Below, in pieces: positions 10,640 through 22,600 of a stretch of DNA of 64,000 nt (position 1 is the stretch's first letter; each line of letters begins with the position of its first letter). The position numbers and the translations under genes were made by a program. The notes under the pieces were generated by a model. The model was not told the origin of the DNA and searched no databases. It saw only the letters and a program-made list of their open reading frames with translations. Source of the stretch: Multifurca ochricompacta (lineage: Eukaryota > Basidiomycota > Agaricomycetes > Russulales > Russulaceae); assembly GCA_022496185.1 (NCBI GenBank), contig WTXG01000191.1, positions 1 through 64,000 on the forward strand. The letters run 5' to 3'.

Positions 10640-11142
10640 TGATAAACAGGCATGTGCGCGCAGTGATACTGACTGTTGGATGTTAGCGTGTTAGGCTAGA
10701 GGGACAAGTTATACTTCAGAGGTGAAGGAAACTCTCATTATACTATACTACACACCTAGAGGGACAAGTTATCTACAAGAGACAGTTAGTCAAAGGTAAG
10801 GTAGTAAGTAGAGTAGGAATGACTTACACTTCAGAGGTGAAGGAAACTCTGAAGTGTAGAAGATGAAACAGACACCCTTATATACACTTGAAGGGATGGT
10901 CTGTGTGCAATGGAATGTGCTAGAATATACTACTGAGGGACTAAGGCCATTGGCCAGTGAGATATCACATGCTACACAGGATTACTAAGGTACATCAGTC
11001 AGCTGCTGCGCATCGCGAGAAAGAAAGTAATAATGATATGATAAAAAGTCCGAAACTCCGAATCAATATCTAATCTAATCTTGCACAGCTTAGACCCTAA
11101 CCTAGATGCCTGAAGCACCTCAAGACACATGCCGTGTCAACA
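10640..11142 (-). mobile_element. Solo copia LTR (503 bp) in the Copia-A leader
   Basis: On the minus strand it starts TGTTGACACGG and ends TTTATCA, and is related to the Copia-A/B LTRs. It is flanked by CATGG at 10635-10639 and 11143-11147. The uninterrupted version of the site, GGCATGGGTAGTC, is visible in the Copia-B leader near 29773, which confirms insertion followed by LTR-LTR recombination. Confidence 0.92.
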
Positions 11143-11641
11143 CATGGGTAGTCACTCCCATGACGCTTGGGCTCGATACAAGTAGACTGCACTACTATAG
11201 TATTTACATAGTAGCTAGAAGGTTTTGTCTCTGGGCAGAAGCATTCGCTGCCATGTTGTGGGGGTTCGCCCCACCAGAGGAAACCTAATAGTCTACTCAG
11301 TCATGGCCCCAATCATCTAGGGCTTAATCATGGACTCCACCACCAGCATTAGAGGAAGGGCTATATACCCTTTGTCTCTAATGGAACTTGCAGTTGGCTC
11401 CTCCATGACATGACTCCCAGTCCTGTTTACACTAGACACTCTGGCTAGTCTACCAGAGCTTATGTCCAGTTGCAGGATTGCACTAGACAGCTTTACTATA
11501 CCTAGAAAGTCGCACAACAAAGGCAGGACCTTCTTAGGTTCTGAAGCATAGTGCCACAGTATGGGGTGGCACTCTTAAGCGAGACCTGGGCACTGGTTCT
11601 AACTGCTCCTTGGAACCAGGAACTTTCATAACATCTCAAAA

Positions 11642-14600
11642 ATGCCATCCTCTATTGTCTTCCCTCCCTCCTCCAAGATGGAGTGCCTCGACGGGTCAAA
11701 CTGGCAGGTTTGGTCTGCCAATTTCAATGCCCTGCTGAGGATGAATGGGCTTAGGAGGCATATAATCACTGCCTACCCTGATATGCCCCTCCTTCCTGAA
11801 GATAAGGAGGAAAAGGAAAAAATGCAGAAGGAAGTCATTGATCCCATCCTTAGGGAATGGATGGGAGAAGAGGAAATGCTAATTGGGCTACTATACCTCA
11901 ATGTCACCCAAGAGGTTTACTCACAAGTAACCTCTGATGCTGACTATCCTTCTCTTTTTGAGAAGTATAGTAAGTTGGAATGGCTTTATGGTGCTGTAGG
12001 GAGCATGGCCACATACAATTTGTGGCTTGCCCTGGTGTCCTTCCACTTAGATGAAGGACAGTCTTTCAGGATCCAATTACAAAAGGTCCTGGATGCCAGG
12101 AGTACCCTTAGGGAGAACGGGATGGAGGCCAATGACCTCCAGATGAGCTTCATTTTATTGAAGGCTCTCCCTGACTCCTACAGCACCATAGCCGGCTCCA
12201 TACTGGCCTCTGGTGATCCAGAGCGACTTTCTCCTCAGGACCTTGTGCAGAGGTTCCTTAATGAGGAAAGTCGCCTGGCGGGTCCCTCGGGAAGTGGTAG
12301 TGCAGTCCTGTCTAAGGCTGCACCTGTCAAATCAAAACCAAAAAATATAAATTTATCACCACTTCCTGCTGCTGCCCCTGGTTCACAAGGGGTGGTCTGC
12401 TTCTATTGCCAAAAGCCTGGACACAAGTCCAATGCTTGCACAAAGAAGAAGAAGGACCTGGAGAATGCCAAAAAAGGCAAGGCAGGGAACAAGAAAAGGG
12501 CTGAGGCCCAACATGTAAACACTATAGCCACTGTAGGTTAATGGGAGTGGCAAAATAGAGGAGGTGCATGAAGCACCTCACATTCGCTTTTATGTTCACA
12601 CCTATAATCTGGACATCAACTCAGATTATTGGATGCTTGATAGTGGAGCAACGTCTCATTTCAGTCCAAACCTTGAAGACTTTGATACATATAAAGTTGA
12701 CACAACCCATGAAGTATCACTAGGTGACAACTCCATAGTCAAGACAAGTGGGGTTGGCACTGTGATCATCAGGACTGATCAAGGTTTCGACTTGGAATTG
12801 AGCAATGTGCTCCACATGCCTGGAGGACATAAAATACTCTCCACCAGTGCCCTAATAGAAAAAGGGGCAACTGTGTTCTTAGATAATAAGAAGGCAACAA
12901 TAAAATATGGCGACAATATCATAGTGGAAGCATGGAAGTTTGGCAAATTGTATTGGGTACTAGGCAAACACATCCTAAATAGTATCCATGCATCTGCATC
13001 TGCCTCACTAGAAATCTGGCATCAAAGAATGGGCCATATGTCTAAAGAAGCCCTGAAGAGATATGCTCCTGAGGCAGTTAAAGGCCTCAGAATTAATAAT
13101 AGCCAAGTGGAAGACAAGCTGTGCTATGGCTGTGAAATGGGCAAGTCCCATTGTCTTCCATTTCCCCCATCTTCAAAGCGTGCATCAGCCCCCCTTGAGA
13201 TCCTTCATAGTGATCTCGTAGGTCCCTTGCAGTGCAGTTCAATACAAGGGAATCTATACTTTGCCACCTTCTTGGACGACTTCAGCAGATACGCTCTAAT
13301 CATTCCAATGAAGTCTAAAGATCTGTTTACACCAGTTTTCAATAAACTGAAGACACTACTTGAAAATAAATTTAATCATAAAATCAAGTGTCTTCATACA
13401 GATCATGGTGGCAAGTATGTGAACAAGGCACTGAAAGCAATGCTTGAAGATTTTGGCATAGAGCATAAACTCACAATGCTGTATAGTCCACAACAGAATG
13501 GAAGGGCTGAGAGATTCAATAGAACCATTATGGAAAAAGGCACTAGCATGCTGCATGATGCTGGCCTGTCTCTTGGTTTTTGGGAGTGTGCTGTTGAGAC
13601 AGTATGTCATATATATAACAGAACTCCCATCTGTTCTAATAAGTGGAAAACTCCACTTGAGCTTCTGGTTGGGAACAAACCAGATGTCTCGTATTTTAAG
13701 GTCTTTGGTTGCAAAGCCTTCTATCATGTTCCAGAGGGCAAGCAGCAAAAATTAGATCCCAAAGCTAGGGAAGCCGTCTTTGTCAGGTATGAGCCCACTT
13801 CTAAGGGCTATACACTTTGGGATAGTCATACCCAGTCTCTCATCTCTTCACAAGATGTTACATTTGATGAGAGATCCTTCCCATCCCGCTCTGTAAAGGA
13901 CAGCAGAGCAGATAAACCTATAGAGCAACCTACTGAAGGTGGCTCATTTATTTTACCTGGTGGCTCAGTCCAGCCACCACCAGCAACTGTTACACAAGTT
14001 CCTGAGGCTCCTCAAGATGATAAAGACCTGGAAGAGGAACAGGAGGACATTGTACCTCCTCAATTACCACCACAGCCTACCACACCCACACGTAATGTAG
14101 ACACCACACACCCTCAGACTATATATCAGACTCCTCCATCACAAGTCATGGAACCATCCTCCCCTCCCAAAAGAACCCGTGCAATCAGAAAATCAGAAAG
14201 GATTGCAGGTAGACTTCCTCAACCTAATTTTCAGAGGACAAGTCCATGCTCTGAATGACAAGATAGGGCAATCCAAGAAGATTTAGACTTGGATACTGCA
14301 CGTCCCAATCGCAATCATTGTCTGAATCCTCGCTTCTACAACGAGGATAATGCAGAGTTTGTGCAGGGTTCTTCCAGACTTGGTCAGATGGATCTACTCA
14401 ATGCTGCAGGATCACCTTATAGGGATCCTCTCACTTTTAAAGAAGCAATGGAGTCTGATAATGCCAGTGATTGGCTTGAGGCATGCCAATATGAAATTGA
14501 TGCCTTAGAAAAACTTAAAGTGTGGCACCTTGAAGACCTTCCTGAAGGTAGAAAGGCTGTAAAGTCCAAGTGGGTCTTTAAATTGAAAGCAGATGGATGC

Positions 14601-15920
14601 TTTTGTGCTAGGCTTGTAGCAAAAGGGTTCACCCAAATAGAGGGGGTGGACTTTGATGAAACTTTCTCCCCAGTCGCCAGATTTGAGTCTCTTAGACTGT
14701 TATTAGCGTTGGCTGTGCTTGAGGATTGGGAAATCCACCAAATGGATGTCAAATTGGCATTCTTACATGGTGATCTGGATGAGGAGATTTATATGGAGCA
14801 ACCTGTTGGTTTCATCATTGCTGGACAAGAGTCCAAAGTTTGTAGGCTACAGAAGGCTCTGTATGGCCTCAAACAAGCTTCCCAAGCATGGAACTTGCAA
14901 TTCCATGCAGTTCTCAATGAACTGAGCTTCACTCAGACGTACTCTGATGCAGGAGTATATGTGTATCATCACCAAGAGGGGGATGGTTCACTTTTCGTCA
15001 TTTTATATGTTGATGACATCACTATACTTGGGTCCTCCACTAAGAAGATTCAATGGCTGAAGGACTCTCTATCTAGCCGATATGAGATGACCGATCTTGG
15101 CGAAATCCAGTCTTACCTTGGAGTTAACATCACCAGGGATCGTCCTAACAAGACACTGGATATAGACCAGACAGCCTATGTATCCTCAATAGTTGAGAGG
15201 TTTGGAATGGGGGATTCCAACCCAGTATATACTCCTCTGCCCTCTGGCGTGGATGTTCATTTGGTCAAGTTTGAAGACCAGGCATCTACCTCTGATATTA
15301 AGAGGTATCAGCAGTTAATGGGGTCTCTGCTTTGGGTGCAGATTGGAAGCAGACCTGACATTAGTTTTGCTGTTGCACACCTTAGCCAATTTGCTTCCAA
15401 CCCCTCCCAGCAGCACATGCGACTAGCAAAGTATGTCTTAGCCTACCTAAATGCTACAAAAGACTACAAGTTGCACTATTCTGGAGGGAATGGTGAAGTT
15501 GGCCTTCATGGCTTTGTGGACTCCTCATGGGGAGATCAAGAGGACCACTACTCCACCTCTGGCTATGTCTTTTTCCTTGCTAATGGAGCTATTAGTTGGT
15601 GCTCCAGGAAACAAAAGACAGTAGCACAGTCCACCACAGAAGCCGAGTATATGAGCCTAGCAGAGGCTTCGAATCAGGCTGCGTGGTATAGGATGTTCAT
15701 GCAGGAATTGGGATATGAAGTTAGTTCACCCATACAACTGCATTGTGACAATAAGGGTGCAGTAGATCTTGCATTAAACCCTGTCACAGGAAGGTGATCA
15801 AAGCACATACCAATAAAGTACCATGCCATTAGGGAGTATGTAGAATCACACCAGATTGACTTGGTGCGAACTCCCACTGGAGAGATGCTGGCAGATGGCC
15901 TTACAAAGTCTCTGCCCAGA
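11642..15920 (+). pseudogene. gag-pol: Copia-A gag-pol polyprotein, nearly intact
   Basis: From ATG 11642 the order is gag with CCHC knuckle CFYCQKPGHKSNAC (~12402-12443), protease DSGATSHF (~12640), integrase with H-H-C-C (WHQRMGH...CYGCEMGKSHC) and DDE core (HSDLVG, HTDHGG, NGRAERFNR), reverse transcriptase with YVDD near 15009, and RNase H with TEAEYMSL near 15640. An extra G near 12535 shifts frame where Copia-B reads through, and TGA codons at 14256-14258 and 15795-15797 interrupt it. The frame is cut at TKSLPR by Gypsy-2 and resumes at 26372, so excising Gypsy-2 restores it. Confidence 0.9.
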
Positions 15921-18135
15921 TGTTACGAACCCCACAGCATCGTCTTGTTTTCTTTTTCTTCACGTGACATAACCTTTGACCCTGTTTATCCCTTTGTTGA
16001 CCGTGTTATGACTTCCTTTGTACCTATTTGTTCCTTATCTTTGACCCGAGGCTGTGCTTATCTCTGACTCATACTTTACACAAAGACGCTTACGTATTTT
16101 CCCACCAGAACTGCGACTATACCAGATTCGTCTATGTATATTCTCACCTGGCCCACTCGATTCCGTTCCCTCTTTGGATAGATTACAACTTCGTTGATAC
16201 ACTGAGTACGACACTCCAATTCAGACTCCGACCTCTATTACGTATATACAGTGCCTCACAAAACTGAGTCAATGTTTTGCACTTTTGCACTGTTTGTTGA
16301 ATATCACATCAGCCAAAACAAATATAAACAAAGTCTTGGTAGACCATAAAAGGTACAAGATAAGGGTTATGTAATGCAGCAATGATTATGTAATTCTGAT
16401 CAAAACTTGTGGAGCTATGCCCATTTCAAATTGGGGACTCATTGACTCAGTTTTGTGAGTGGGTATCAGAAATATCAGAATCTGATGCTCCACCAAATGT
16501 ACAGCAACCAATCCTTAATATATGGTTACCATAGTTGTCTTAATATTGATGGGGCCTGGAATAGAGCTATTTAACCATGGTTTACATTCCCAGAATATTA
16601 TAATTTCCCAATGCACCCCACCTCCTCTGCTCAGAAAGAAAACATGCTCTCTCTGGCCTCTGAAGGTCATTCCACTGACACTTTGCCTCCAGACTCAGCC
16701 TCAGCCAGTCCACAGTCTCTAGGACACTCAGAACCCTCCTTCCCAACCATCAGTCACCTCATTTTGGTCATCCTTCCAAGCTCTCTGCTACCTCTGAACA
16801 TGCTATCATGATACAAATCACCACAGGAAAGGTTGCCAATGCTGTCCAGGCCACAAAGCACATCAATTCCATCATCCCCAACCATGTCTCTTCACAAACT
16901 GTGCACTGGGTTCTTAAACAACATTCATTCAAGGCTGTAACAAAGAAGAAAAGGCCACTACTCTCTGCAGTACATTGCAAGAAGCACTTAGCCTTTGCTT
17001 TGAAGTACAGAGAGTGGACTGTGGAGGACTGGCATATGACCCAAACCTGTTGATTTTGGTCTCATCTGACCAAATCACCTCTTCCAGTCCTCCATAGTCC
17101 AGTTTTGGTACTTCAAAGCAAGGGCTAAGTGCTTCTTGCAATGTACTGCAGAGAGTAGTGGCCTTTTCTTCTTTGTTACAGCCTTGAATGAATGTTGTTT
17201 AAGAACCCAGTGCACAGTTTGTGAAGAGACATGGTTGGGGATGATGGAATTGATGTGCTTTGTGGCCTGGACAGCATTGGCAACCTTTCCTGTGGTGATT
17301 TGTATCATGATAGCATGTTCAGAGGTAGCAGAGAGCTTGGAAGGATGACCAAAATGAGGTGACTGATGGTTGGGAAGGAGGGTTCTGAGTGTCCTAGAGA
17401 CTGTGGACTGGCTGAGGCTGAGTCTGGAGGCAAAAGTGTCAGTGGAATGACCTTCAGAGGCCAGAGAGAGCATGTTTTCTTTCTGAGCAGAGGAGGTGGG
17501 GTGCATTGGGAAATTATAATATTCTGGGAATGTAAACCATGGTTAAATAGCTCTATTCCAGGCCCCATCAATATTAAGACAACTATGGTAACCATATATT
17601 AAGGATTGGTTGCTGTACATTTGGTGGAGCATCAGATTCTGATATTTCTGATACCCACTCACAAAACTGAGTCAATGAGTCCCCAATTTGAAATGGGCAT
17701 AGCTCCACAAGTTTTGATCAGAATTACATAATCATTGCTGCATTACATAACCCTTATCTTGTACCTTTTATGGTCTACCAAGACTTTGTTTATATTTGTT
17801 TTGGCTGATGTGATATTCAACAAACAGTGCAAAAGTGCAAAACATTGACTCAGTTTTGTGAGGCACTGTAAGGCCTGCCTAGATAGCCTGTATACCTTAG
17901 ACTCGACTTCTTAATCGACTTGGTGCATTACCTTCTGGGTGATTCCTAAGACCCGACCTTTGAATCGTCTCAGTGCTTCTGGCACTCTTCCGCTCACCAA
18001 TACTAAGGGATTAGCTCCTTGGTATTGACTTCTCACCCGAACTCTGTGTACTTGAAAGACAGTGCACACCTGACTTCGTAGTTTCGCTATGCGACTTATC
18101 ACATGTCGTGACGAACGCCTGCACTAGGCATTACA
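15921..18135 (+). repeat. Gypsy-2 5' LTR, split by a Tc1-like element
   Basis: It starts TGTTACGAACC and ends GGCATTACA. The Tc1-like insert lies within the TATA box (TATATAAG in the 3' LTR). The differences I noted from the 3' LTR, about a dozen, are nearly all transitions at CpG sites, such as GCTATGCGAC versus GCTACGCGAC. AGACTCGACTT is at 17899-17909. Confidence 0.93.
16249..17868. mobile_element. Palindromic Tc1-like element 1 (1620 bp), two N-terminal halves
   Basis: It is bounded by CAGTGCCTCACAAAACTGAGT and its reverse complement, with a TA duplication at 16247-16248 and 17869-17870. Bases ~16249-17037 and ~17080-17868 are near-perfect inverted copies, so the element is one large fold-back. 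Each arm encodes, inward from its end, the N-terminal DNA-binding half of a Tc1 transposase (ENMLSLASEGHSTDT..., SQSTVSRTLR, VHWVLKQHSF, W-EDW). The minus-strand copy continues in the centre to VIWSDET, holding the first catalytic Asp. The C-terminal catalytic half is absent, so it is non-autonomous. Each arm also contains an inner, inverted copy of the terminal repeat near 16440. Confidence 0.88.
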
Positions 18136-18137
18136 TT

Positions 18138-18148
18138 AAGTTGAGTCT
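18138..18148 (+). other. Gypsy-2 self-priming site
   Basis: AAGTTGAGTCT begins 2 nt after the LTR end and pairs with AGACTCGACTT of the inferred RNA 5' end, with a single G-U wobble. It lacks the TGG start expected of a tRNA 3'-end primer site. Confidence 0.7.
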
Positions 18149-18157
18149 CTCCCCACT

Positions 18158-18627
18158 GTGGCTTCATCCAGCCGCAGTCAGACCTTGCACAACGAAGAAC
18201 TCATCGACCGCCAAGACGAGGATAATCTTTCACAACAAGTCCTTGGCTCTGCCGTCTGGAAAGATTTGAAACTGAGTTTGGATACTACATCTATCACGAC
18301 GATCAGTACCAGCCAGTTGAATACGACGAACAGAAGAGGGTCTGGTACCGTATCCGTTACTCTAGAAGCCATCGTTCCTGGGTTACCACAGGACCTGCCC
18401 CACCAGAGTACGGCCTAGGACCCTGGAGAGAGAATCCTCCAGCCATCGTCACAGATTCAGAACCAGAAGAATACATCGAAGAAGGCAGCGAAGACACACA
18501 AGTTATAGCCACCAGTTTTACAGCTCAGACAGTTGCACCCGAGAGTACTACGTTCAGAACATCTGCTTTAGTCTCTCCCCAGATCACATGACAAACCTCA
18601 GACACCCCGACCATTATGTACCCAACA
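18158..18627 (+). pseudogene. Gypsy-2 ATG-poor N-terminal gag extension
   Basis: Coding similarity to the Gypsy-4 segment at 41099-41563 starts at GTG GCT TCA (18158) and runs to just before the gag ATG. Shared blocks are SRSQTL, EELI-R-DE-NLSQQVLGSA-WKD, WVTT-PAPP and GLGPWRENPPAIVTDSEPEEY. The first ATG in any frame is at about 18588. A missing base near 18270 breaks the frame in this copy, and a TGA occurs near 18589. No function is recognised; it may form a longer Gag isoform. Confidence 0.6.
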
Positions 18628-19685
18628 ATGTCGACCATTGCTGCACAGTTACCTGACCCCGCTCCCGTTGTCCCCGCTCCAAACCTTCCTCCCCCATCAG
18701 GATGCCTTACGGGGTCCTGCCGACCACGTTTACCGGTGACCGATCACAGAGCAAAAAGTTCATGCTCGAGTTTGAGACGTTCAAAAATTTCAATCATGAC
18801 ATCCCCCAGATCGTGAACCCTTTCCAACGAACCAACCTTTTCCTCTCGCTTATCAGAGGGGATTCTGTCGATGATTGGACAATGGAGCAGATTGAATGGC
18901 TGAACGACAGAGTTACAGCTGGAACCAGAACTACAGATGAAGATCTGTGGGATGTAGTGGCACAAAGATTTAAAGACGCCTTCACAGATGGGCAGGCCAA
19001 ACAGAAGGCTGCCAGAGAACTGAAGTCCCTCAAAATGGAGAGAGGTGACTTGGATGGCTACGTAGCAAAATTTCGCAACCTGGCCAAAAGAGCGGGGTAC
19101 GATGTGAATGAAGAGGCGATGCTTGACCTCTTCTCCCAGGGGTTGCCCAATCCCCTGGTGAAAAACATCATCCAATTTCATCACCCCGAATCATGGAGCC
19201 AATGGACAAGCGCTGCCAGAACACAGCAGCAGGACTATCTAGACTTCCAAACACGATTTGGAGTTGATACAAAGAAGGGTAAAACCCGTGATCAGTGGAA
19301 AGCGGTGTTTGGGGTAAAACCTACCCATCCTCGAGACCCCAACGCCATGGACACATCAGCAGATCGCACTAAGGCCCGTGCAGCCCTTACCAACGACGAA
19401 AAGAAAAACCTTATGAAGGAAGGGCGCTGCTTTCACTGCCAAGCACAAGGGCACATGTCGCGATTCTGCCCGAAGAAAACAGTTCGTGCCGCTGAAGCAA
19501 CAGTAGCCGCCGCTGCCACAACACCGCCAGTACAAAACCTACCTACCCCAGTAAAAGAAAACCCGGTAACCGCCCCAAAGACTAAAGAACAGAAAGCGGC
19601 AGCTATCTGGGAGCATATGATGAACGAAGATGAGGCGGTACGTGCCTTGATCGTTGACAAGGCCTTTGGCCAAAAGGATTTTTGA
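18628..19685 (+). pseudogene. gag: Gypsy-2 gag
   Basis: MSTIAAQ starts at ATG 18628, with a second in-frame ATG at 18616. A missing G near 18712 shifts the Pro-rich linker; from there to the stop at 19683-19685 the frame is open. The capsid-like region spans about 18720-19290 and the CCHC knuckle CFHCQAQGHMSRFC is near 19430-19471. It should form the particle shell and package RNA. An Arg-to-Cys change at the linker (TGC for CGC) is another CpG-type change. Confidence 0.88.
19676..19682 (+). other. Gypsy-2 -1 frameshift heptamer GGATTTT
   Basis: The gag end reads AAG GAT TTT TGA. The -1 frame, GGA TTT TTG ATC, opens directly into the protease frame used by pol. Confidence 0.65.
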
Positions 19686-22600
19686 TCGGCTCGACCCCAT
19701 CGGCCTGGGCAAGAGCACTCCATGTAACTTCTGTGTACACTAGTCGTTTCAAGTCATTAAAAATACCAGTACATTTTGAAACCAAACAGAAGACGGCCGA
19801 CAGATGAATATTGATCGACTCTGGAGCTACAGACAATTTTATTAGCCAATGGCTCCAGAAGACGCTAGGATTGGGGACACAGTTACTCCCCCAAGAAAAA
19901 AACATTTGGAACATAGATGGGACAGCTAACAAAGCTGGGAAAATCATGCATTGCTGTGATTTGGAAGTACAGGTTGGGGAACGAACGAAGCAACTTCGCT
20001 TCCTCATCACGGATCTAGGAGAAGAAGATATGGTTCTAGGATACCCATGGCTGGCAGCGTTCGAACCCAAGATCAACTGGGCAGAGGCCACCATGGACAG
20101 AGATTTCTACCCAGTTATCATCACGTCCCTGGGATATGACTACACTGCACGACACCCTCTCACCCATGCTATTGTCATGGGATCGGTCGTCACCTGGAGT
20201 GACATAGAACCTGTGGATCAGGTGTATTGTTATGTTACGAAGGCATCGGAACTGGCCCAGGCAGAGGCACAGAAGAACCCAGAAAAGACGTTTGAAGAAG
20301 TAGTCCCGGCAGAATATCATCGACATTGGAAGGTCTTCTCAGAAGAAGAATCGCAACACTTCCCTCCCTCCCGACCTTGGGACCATGCTATTGACTTCGT
20401 CCCGGACACCCCGCGATCAGTGGACTGTAAGATCTACCCCCTATCACAACCCGAGAAGGAAGCGCTTTCTACCTTCCTGGAAGAACACCTGGCAAAAGGA
20501 TACATACGACCCTCAAACTCACCTTATGCGTCACCCTTCTTTTTATTAAAAAGAAAGACGGGAAACTGCGGCCGGTACAGGACTACAGACGGATTAACAA
20601 ACTCACGGTGAAAAATAACTACCCACTCCCCCTAATCTCGGAAATCATCGACAAAATGCGTGATAAAGCCCTATTTTCAAAGATGGACGTTCGTTGGGGA
20701 TACAACAACATTCATATCCAAGAAGGCGACCAGCCCAAAGCCGCCTTTAAGACCAATCAAGGACTCTTCGAACCCAACGTTATGTTCTTTGGCTTGACAA
20801 ACTCACTGGCAACCTTCCAGGCCATGATGAATCACATTTTCTGAGACCTGATCCTTACAGAAGAGGTCGTGGTGTATATGGATGATATCCTGGTAGCCAC
20901 GAAAAATGACATTCACCACCATCGAACCCGAGTTCACAAGGTACTAGAAATCCTGGCAAAACATGACCTCTATCTGAAGCTGGCCAAATGTTCCTTCAAA
21001 CAGAAGACTGTTGAATATCTGGGTGTTATCCTGGAGGGGGGGCAAGTGTGCATGGACCCTGTAAAAGTGCAAGGCATTCGAGAATGGACCGCCCCTCAGT
21101 GTACCAAGGACGTCAGATCATTTATTGGATTTTGCAATTTCTACCGACGTTTTGTCAAAGGATTCTCGGCTATCGCTCGACCACTTAATGATTTGTTGAA
21201 GAAAGACGTGCCCTGGCACTGGGACGAACTACAGCAGAAAGCATTTGACCAGATAAAAGCGATTATCAGCTCCAAGCCGGTTCTTATCCAACCTGACCTG
21301 GCCAACCCCTTTGAACTGGAGGTTGATGCCTCCATGTATGCCAACGGCGCAGTCTTATCACAAAGAGATACTGGAGGGATTCTTCATCCTGTCGCATTCT
21401 ACTCGGAAACGTTCTCACCAGCGGAAAGAAATTATGACATTTGGGACAGGGAACTATTGGCTATCGTTAAAGCGTTACAACATTGGCAACCATACCTGGC
21501 TGGATCTCCACACAAAACCATTATCTATACAGACCACTCCAACCTTTTGTACTGGAGAGAACCGCATAAGATCAGCCGACGAATAGCACGATGTTACAAA
21601 CCTACTCTTTTCCTGACCTTCACACTGCGCCTCCCCTGTTCCCACACTTGACTGTCCATTCTCCTACTCCATCATCTCTTGACCACTTTGGCCCCAGAAC
21701 CCAGATGCCTATGGCCTTGCGCCTAGGACCCTTGACCTGATGCCCTTGGCTTGCCGCCTTGGGACCCCACCTGATGCCTGTGGCTTGTAAGCCCAGGACC
21801 CCACTCTGATGCCTGTGACATGACGCTCCAGGACCCCCTTACCCTTGACACCTGCACTGGACTCACTACTAGTTCAGCTACTGTGCTGACAGCTGCATTC
21901 CCTCTTCCCCTGATAGTTGGCCTCTGTCTTGGCCAGCATCCATACCCTGTCCCTGTGGCTGACACCCATGGGATCCCTGACACTGTCCCTGCCAAACCTG
22001 ACTCTGAACACAAGACGACTTTGGCTTGTACTTACCCCTCCAGACCACGTGACCTGTAGGCACATGACATGGACTCAAAGCCATGACCTGTCATGTGACC
22101 CTTGACCACATGACCTCAGACCACGTGACCCCTTTGACCATGTGACCTTGGACCTTGATCATGACCCCTTAGATCATCTGACCTATCAGTCACTCGACCC
22201 TCTCCTCTGACTCCTGTGGGAGTATTCCCACACTGATCTGACTCTGATGGGACCTGTCATTCCCCATTTGTCCCTGACCCTGGTGGGAATCCTCCCACAC
22301 TGATATGACTCCTGTGGGGCCGTCCCACATGACTATGCTTCTGATAAGGCTTATCCTTATCATGGACTATATTTGACCTCTTATCTATTGGATGATAAGG
22401 ACTCTGACCCTGTCTCTGATTAGCTACAGACTAGACCCCATACAGTATATAAGACCCTGTAGACAGTTTGTACGACCCCAGATTTGACCTCTTGTGCCTT
22501 CAGCCTAGAAGTCTTGAACCCCAATACATCAGAGACCTTTTTCCCTTCCTTTGCGCCTTTGTGATCCCTGCAGGGAACCCCATTGCCTCTGGCAATGGGT

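Noticed and set aside
17136..17602. Several mirror-image ORFs on both strands around 16500-17600 and 27080-28060
   Set aside because: They are the same Tc1-like arms read from each strand of the palindromes; only the transposase-sense reading has recognisable protein similarity.
22080..22320. Repeated TGACC/CATGTGACC and TGTGGGA motifs as a CRISPR-like or satellite array
   Set aside because: Spacing is irregular, and the motifs lie inside the 1.3-kb LTR and recur in its other copies; they are internal LTR repeats.
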